NCBI RefSeq assembly: GCF_001883705.2
Contig: NZ_MDEQ02000014.1
Location: 1-64,000, forward strand
DNA length: 64,000 nt
Reading direction: 5' to 3'
DNA from: Burkholderia catarinensis
GTDB taxonomy: Bacteria; Pseudomonadota; Gammaproteobacteria; Burkholderiales; Burkholderiaceae
The notes under the pieces were generated by a model. That model ran no database searches. It saw nothing but the letters and a program-made list of their open reading frames with translations, and was not told the DNA's origin. Of this stretch, positions 59,834 to 64,000 are shown piece after piece; within the stretch, counting starts at the first letter, position 1; every line of letters begins with the position of its first letter. Made by a program: the position numbers and the translations under genes.

Positions 59834-61287
59834 AGGGCCTCCCCGACGCGCGCGGCGCCTGCGGTTTCGTGCTGCCGGGCGGCGGCCGTTGCGGCCTCGC
59901 GCCATTGCGGCATCCATGCTTCGAGAAAATTCGTGTGATAGCGGGCCGCCCGCACGTCGTTGTCCTCGAGCAGCGCGGCGTGCAGCGGCGCGGTGGTCTT
60001 CAGGCCGCCGACGTGCAGCTCGCCGAGCGCGCGAGAGAGACGCCGCAGCGCGGCCGCGCGGCTCTCGTCGTGCACGATCAGCTTCGCGAGCAGCGAATCG
60101 TAGAACGGCGGCACGACGTAGCCCGGATAGAGCAGCGAATCGACGCGCACGCCGGGGCCGGTCGGCCACACGAGTTCGTCGATCCGGCCTGGATTCGGGC
60201 GGAAATCCTGCAGCGGATCTTCCGCGTTGATCCGGCATTCGAGCGCCGCGCCGCGCATCGCGATGTCCGGCTGCGCGAACCGTAGCGGCTCGCCGTCGGC
60301 GATGCGCAACGTTTCCCGCACGAGATCGATGCCCGTGATCGCCTCGGTCACCGGATGCTCGACCTGGATGCGCGTGTTCATCTCGATGAAATAGAACTCG
60401 CCGCGCTCGTCGTCGAACAGATATTCGAGCGTGCCTGCGCTGCGGTAGCCGACTTCGCGCGCGAGGCGCGTGGCCGACGCGCACAGCGCGTCGCGCTGCG
60501 CCGGCGTGAGTGATGGCGACGGCGCTTCCTCGAGGATCTTCTGGCGGCGGCGCTGCAGCGAGCATTCGCGCTCGAACAGATGGACGACGTCGCGGCCGTC
60601 GCCGAGCACCTGCACCTCGATGTGTCGCGCCCGTGCGATGAAGCGTTCGAGATAGACGCCGCCGTCGCCGAACGCGGCCTGCGCCTCGCGCTGCGCGAGC
60701 GGCAGTTCGGCGTCGAGCTGCGCGGCGTCGTGCGCGACGCGGATGCCGCGCCCGCCGCCGCCCGCGGCCGCCTTGATCATGATCGGATAGCCGATGCGCG
60801 CGGCGACCGCGCGGGCCTCGTCGAGCGACTGCACGACGCCGTCGCTGCCGGGCACCGTCGGCACGTTCGCGCGCCGTGCGGTGTCGCGGGCGCGCGCCTT
60901 GTCGCCCATCGTCGCGATGACCTGCGAGTCCGGCCCGACGAAGATCAGCCCGGCCGCCTCGACCTGCGCGGCGAACGCGGCGTTCTCGGACAGGAAGCCG
61001 TAGCCGGGATGGATCGCGTCCGCGCCGCATTGCCGCGCGGCGTCGAGGATCGCGGCCGGATTCAGGTAGCTCTTGGCCGCATGCGATGACCCGATGTGGA
61101 TCGCTTCGTCGGCCATGCGCGCGGCGAGGCTGTCGCGGTCCGCGTCGCTGACCGCGGCGGCCGTGCGCATGCCGAGCTCGCGCGCTGCGCGGATCACGCG
61201 CACCGCGATTTCACCGCGGTTCGCGACCAGCACGGTCTTGATCCGCGACGGGCGATAGAACGTGTCGGGGGAGGTTGTCGGCTTCAT
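59830..61287 (-). CDS. Biotin carboxylase subunit
   Basis: A 485-residue ATP-grasp enzyme of the AccC family that carboxylates biotin. Blocks: VLVANRGEIAVRVIRAAREL, HPGYGFLSENAAFA, the glycine-rich ATP loop KAAAGGGGRGIRVAH, ERECSLQRRRQKILEEAPSP and EMNTRIQVEHPVTEAI. The C-terminus is about 35 residues longer than AccC. It lies within the pxp operon, 4 bp after its carrier protein gene and overlapping pxpB, so it belongs to that system and not to acetyl-CoA carboxylase, whose accBC is normally a separate operon. Confidence 0.9.
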   Translation of the reverse strand: MKPTTSPDTFYRPSRIKTVLVANRGEIAVRVIRAARELGMRTAAAVSDADRDSLAARMADEAIHIGSSHAAKSYLNPAAILDAARQCGADAIHPGYGFLSENAAFAAQVEAAGLIFVGPDSQVIATMGDKARARDTARRANVPTVPGSDGVVQSLDEARAVAARIGYPIMIKAAAGGGGRGIRVAHDAAQLDAELPLAQREAQAAFGDGGVYLERFIARARHIEVQVLGDGRDVVHLFERECSLQRRRQKILEEAPSPSLTPAQRDALCASATRLAREVGYRSAGTLEYLFDDERGEFYFIEMNTRIQVEHPVTEAITGIDLVRETLRIADGEPLRFAQPDIAMRGAALECRINAEDPLQDFRPNPGRIDELVWPTGPGVRVDSLLYPGYVVPPFYDSLLAKLIVHDESRAAALRRLSRALGELHVGGLKTTAPLHAALLEDNDVRAARYHTNFLEAWMPQWREAATAAARQHETAGAARVGEAL

Positions 61288-61291
61288 CGTG

Positions 61292-61534
61292 TCACCCCTC
61301 GATCCGCATCAGCACCTGACCTGCGTCGACGGGCTCGCCGTCCTCGACGAGCAGCTCGACGACGCGACCGGCCGCATCGGCTTCGATCTCGGTGAACTGC
61401 TTCATCACTTCGACGAGGCCGATCACGGCGCCGGCAGCGACCGTCGCATCGACCGCGACGTAGTAGTCCGCATCGGGCGACGGGCGCCGGTAGAACGTGC
61501 CCGGCAGCGGGCTGACGATATCGTGCAATGCCAT
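61292..61534 (-). CDS. Biotin carboxyl carrier protein, 80 aa
   Basis: A compact biotinyl domain. The acceptor Lys45 lies in VEVMKQFTEI, a variant of the usual EAMKM motif, and the C-terminal strand is EPVDAGQVLMRIE. It lacks the Pro/Ala-rich N-terminus of AccB. The start at 61534 (MALHDIVSPLPG) is clear. It is placed 22 bp after pxpA and 4 bp before the biotin carboxylase gene. Confidence 0.9.
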   Translation of the reverse strand: MALHDIVSPLPGTFYRRPSPDADYYVAVDATVAAGAVIGLVEVMKQFTEIEADAAGRVVELLVEDGEPVDAGQVLMRIEG

Positions 61535-61556
61535 CGTGCGTCTCCTTGACTCGGTA

Positions 61557-62339
61557 TCAGTGATGGGCGGCGAGCGGTCGCGGGCCCGCGGTCCGGATGC
61601 CTTCGCGGACCAGCGCATCGCGCGTTGCGCGTACGAGGTCGAGCGCGCCCGGCGTGTCGCTGTGGATGCAGACCGAATCGAAATCGATGTCGATGTCGTC
61701 GCCGTCGATCGTGCGCACCTTGCCGTCGATGCACGCACGCAGCACCTTGTCGGCGACCTGGTGCGGGTCGAGGCGCCCGACGCGGCGCGTGAACACGATC
61801 GAGCCGCTGCGGTCGTAGTCGCGGTCGGCGTAGAACTCGCGGATCACCGGCTGTTCGTATTCCATGGCCACGCGATAGGTGACCGAGGCTTCCATGCAGT
61901 ACAGCCACAGGCCGGGGTCGACGCGCTGCAGCGTCTCGATCAGCAGTCGCGAGAACGCTTCGCTGGCCGCCGCGTGCATGTAGAGCGCGCCGTGCGGCTT
62001 GATGTGCTGCAGGCTTACGCCGTTGAGCCGTGCGAACTCGCGCAGCGCGCCGAGCTGGTACAGGATGTCGTGGACGAGCGCCTGCGGCGTTTCGGTGATC
62101 GTGCGGCGACCGAAGCCGACCAGATCGCGAAAGCCCGGATGCGCGCCGATCCCGACGCCGGCGTCGCGGGCGAGCTGCACCGTGCGCGCCATGATGTTCG
62201 GATCGCCGGCATGAAAACCGGTGGCGATGTTCGCCGAGCTGATGAGCGGCATGATCTGCTCGTCGACGCCGTCGCCGATCGTCCACGGGCCGAAACCTTC
62301 GCCCATGTCGGAATTCAGGTCGACACTGTGCTTCCTCAT
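61557..62339 (-). CDS. pxpA: 5-oxoprolinase subunit A (LamB/YcsF family)
   Basis: A 260-residue LamB/YcsF protein, the hydrolytic subunit that opens the activated lactam ring. Signature blocks: [71 protein letters not shown] and [12 protein letters not shown], with conserved His and Asp residues for metal or catalysis. It is the first gene of the operon, divergent from the LysR regulator. Confidence 0.92.
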   Translation of the reverse strand: MRKHSVDLNSDMGEGFGPWTIGDGVDEQIMPLISSANIATGFHAGDPNIMARTVQLARDAGVGIGAHPGFRDLVGFGRRTITETPQALVHDILYQLGALREFARLNGVSLQHIKPHGALYMHAAASEAFSRLLIETLQRVDPGLWLYCMEASVTYRVAMEYEQPVIREFYADRDYDRSGSIVFTRRVGRLDPHQVADKVLRACIDGKVRTIDGDDIDIDFDSVCIHSDTPGALDLVRATRDALVREGIRTAGPRPLAAHH

Positions 62340-62362
62340 ACGGTTCGTTCCTCCAGGTTCTC

Positions 62363-62434
62363 CGGTTTCGCGTGCGCCGAAACCGTGTTGAACGCAGGTT
62401 AGCCGTGCGGGGTGCGTCAAAATAGTTCTATTTT
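62363..62434. promoter_or_regulatory. Divergent pxp/LysR control region with two inverted repeats
   Basis: CGGTTTCG (62363-62370) and CGAAACCG (62378-62385) form a perfect 8-bp inverted repeat with a 7-bp spacer just upstream of pxpA. AAAATAG-TT-CTATTTT (62419-62434) is a second perfect dyad in an AT-rich stretch and is the better LysR-type operator. Together they lie in the 247-bp gap 62340-62586. Confidence 0.6.
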
Positions 62435-62586
62435 TGTATGCAACGGTATCGATTTTTCAGATATCGCGCGATACGACCGCGCAGCGCCGCCGCAGGCGGG
62501 TGTGCGCGGGTCGGGTGGCCATGGATTGCCGTCGGCGGGGCGGTTGATATGATGTTTGCCGTGCACCCATCAGTTTTCCACCCGAC

Positions 62587-63504
62587 ATGGCCCTGACCCT
62601 CAGACAGCTCAAGTACTTTGTCGCGACCGCCGAGCTCGGACAGATCTCGCAGGCCGCGATCCAGCTCACGATCTCGCAGTCGGCCGTGACGAGCGCGATC
62701 AAGGAGCTGGAGGAAAATCTCGGCACGCAGCTGTTCCTGCGCACGTCGGCGGGCGTGACGCTCACCGATACCGGGCGGCGCTTTCTCAATCATGCGTACA
62801 CGATCCTGTCGTCGGTCGACGAGGCGATGCGGATCCCGAATCTCGAAAGCACGCTGACCGGCACGCTCGCGATCGCCGCGAGCTACACGGTGCTCGGCTA
62901 TTTCCTGCCGCATCACGTGCTGCGGCTGAATACGCTCTATCCGCGCTTGACGATCCACCTGCACGAGCTGAACCGCGAGTCGATCGAGGAAGGGTTGATC
63001 GCGGGCCGCTACGACATGGCCGTGCTGCTCACGTCGAACGTGTCGAATCCCGAGCTCGTGCTGGAGCCCGTGATCCATTCGGTGCGCCGGCTGTGGGTCG
63101 GCGCGCATCATCCGCTGCTCGGTCGCGAGAGCGTCACGTTTGCGGAGGTCGCGCACGAGCCGTTCGTGATGCTGACGGTGGACGAGGCCGGGCAGACGGC
63201 GCTGCGCTACTGGAACGAGACACCGTACCGGCCGAACGTGATCCTGCGCACATCGTCGGTCGAGGCCGTGCGCAGTATGGTCGCGAACGGCAGCGGCGTC
63301 GCGATCCTGTCCGACATGGTGTATCGCCCATGGTCGCTCGAAGGGCGGCGTATCGAGACGATCGTGCTGCGCGATCCGGTGCCGCCGATGAGCGTCGGCC
63401 TCGCGTGGCGCAAGAACATCGAGCTGAGCCCCGCGATGCACGCGGTGCGCGACTACTTCCGGCACACGTTCATGGAGCCGCGCGCACTGGGCGGCGCGAC
63501 CTGA
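62587..63504 (+). CDS. LysR-family regulator of the pxp operon
   Basis: A 305-residue LysR protein: HTH at about 1-60 (LTLRQLKYFVATAELGQISQ and ISQSAVTSAIKELEENLG) and ligand domain at about 90-295. Divergent from pxpA with two dyads in between, it probably senses the ring compound or its open product. The frame is intact, and a bidirectional terminator follows. Confidence 0.9.
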   Translation: MALTLRQLKYFVATAELGQISQAAIQLTISQSAVTSAIKELEENLGTQLFLRTSAGVTLTDTGRRFLNHAYTILSSVDEAMRIPNLESTLTGTLAIAASYTVLGYFLPHHVLRLNTLYPRLTIHLHELNRESIEEGLIAGRYDMAVLLTSNVSNPELVLEPVIHSVRRLWVGAHHPLLGRESVTFAEVAHEPFVMLTVDEAGQTALRYWNETPYRPNVILRTSSVEAVRSMVANGSGVAILSDMVYRPWSLEGRRIETIVLRDPVPPMSVGLAWRKNIELSPAMHAVRDYFRHTFMEPRALGGAT

Positions 63505-63522
63505 GCGGTGCGCAAGGGCGTA

Positions 63523-63550
63523 AAAAAGCCGGGACGCATCCCGGCTTTTT
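63523..63550. terminator. Bidirectional terminator between LysR and bioB
   Basis: Stem AAAAAGCCGGGA/TCCCGGCTTTTT (63523-63534, 63539-63550) with a 4-nt loop; the A and T runs allow termination from both sides. Confidence 0.92.
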
Positions 63551-63583
63551 CGTTGGCGGGCCGGGCCCGCCGGCGGGTGCCGC

Positions 63584-64000
63584 TTACGCGTTTTCCGACA
63601 GCGCGTCGGCCTGGCTCGAGCGGATGCCGAGACGTTCGAACAGCGCGCGGTCGCGCTGCGTCTGCGGGTTGCTCGTCGTCAGCAGCTGGTCGCCGTAGAA
63701 CATCGAGTTCGCGCCCGCGAGGAAGCACATCGCCTGCATCGCATCGTCGAGCTGCTCGCGGCCGGCCGACAGGCGCACGACGGCCTTCGGCATCGTGATG
63801 CGCGCGACCGCGATTGTGCGCACGAATTCGAACGGGTCGAGCGGCGCCGTGCCTTCGAGCGGCGTGCCTTCGATCGCGACGAGGTTGTTGATCGGCACCG
63901 ATTCCGGATACGGGTTCAGGTTCGCGAGCTGCGAGATCAGGCCCGCGCGCTCGCGGCGCGATTCGCCCATCCCGATGATGCCGCCGCAGCACACGTTGAT
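63584..64000 (-). CDS. bioB: Biotin synthase, C-terminal part, cut by window edge
   Basis: Radical-SAM enzyme that inserts sulfur into dethiobiotin. The visible 138 residues match the BioB C-terminal half: [20 protein letters not shown], the [20 protein letters not shown] segment, [16 protein letters not shown] with the conserved Arg ligand of the 2Fe-2S cluster, and [20 protein letters not shown]. The N-terminal CxxxCxxC motif lies beyond the right edge. The stop at 63584 is intact. Confidence 0.95.
   Translation of the reverse strand: MNVCCGGIIGMGESRRERAGLISQLANLNPYPESVPINNLVAIEGTPLEGTAPLDPFEFVRTIAVARITMPKAVVRLSAGREQLDDAMQAMCFLAGANSMFYGDQLLTTSNPQTQRDRALFERLGIRSSQADALSENA

Noticed and set aside
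1..64000. Insertion sequences, integrases, attachment sites, tRNA or rRNA genes
   Set aside because: Looked for transposase or integrase motifs, terminal repeats with target duplications and tRNA cloverleaf sequences; none could be supported by eye.

Overview
This window looks like a piece of the main chromosome of a Burkholderia, most likely of the Burkholderia cepacia complex. The DNA is uniformly GC-rich with strong third-position GC. The proteins are betaproteobacterial in character: a KirBac1.1-type potassium channel, a fused indolepyruvate oxidoreductase, the glmU-glmS and ttcA-folB blocks, and many LysR regulators. The species assignment is inference. I see no rRNA, tRNA, insertion sequence, prophage or CRISPR array.

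Layout. 0-6.3 kb: a polyamine catabolism locus by the gamma-glutamylputrescine route (aminotransferase cut by the left edge, synthetase, PuuD-type hydrolase, PuuR-type regulator, PuuC-type dehydrogenase). 6.3-8.1 kb: a copper chaperone gene behind a CueR-type promoter and a two-gene FTR1 iron uptake operon. 8.1-9.7 kb: two small unknown proteins and a RelE/HigA-type toxin-antitoxin operon with a visible operator. 9.7-17 kb: housekeeping genes (glmS, glmU, ttcA, folB, an SDR with a lost active site, a MidA-like methyltransferase). 17-20.3 kb: a tightly overlapping lacI-epimerase-kinase operon for a sugar. 20.6-24.5 kb: an EAL/GGDEF protein and a BASS-type transporter. 24.9-34.8 kb: a porin, a nitronate monooxygenase, a fluoroacetate-dehalogenase-like hydrolase, a leucine/CoA-ester gene block (YbaK, HMG-CoA lyase, GhrA) and regulators. 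34.8-40.5 kb: a phospholipase C remnant beside a small lipoprotein, two LysR-controlled divergent pairs, and a VapBC-like toxin-antitoxin pair. 40.5-45.6 kb: a DapA paralogue, a sulfate-binding protein, KirBac, a GST and an acetyltransferase. 47.6-56.3 kb: indolepyruvate oxidoreductase, a Na+/H+ antiporter, an EAL phosphodiesterase, two small membrane proteins and CutC. 56.4-63.5 kb: an operon for a biotin-dependent 5-oxoprolinase-like system with its own NCS1 transporter and divergent LysR regulator. The right edge cuts bioB.

The most unusual element is non-coding. Between 45,642 and 47,259 lies an array of about 19 units with an 89-90 bp period. Sixteen units are still clear and three are decayed. 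Each unit has a conserved block of about 53 bp and a spacer of 32-37 bp that is mostly variable. It fits no family I recognise. The second candidate for new biology is the pxpA-BCCP-biotin carboxylase-pxpB-pxpC-transporter operon, whose added biotin machinery implies chemistry beyond the simple ATP-driven 5-oxoprolinase.

Many intergenic regions carry clear inverted repeats placed where operators would be. These are listed separately, with the confidence that sequence alone allows.
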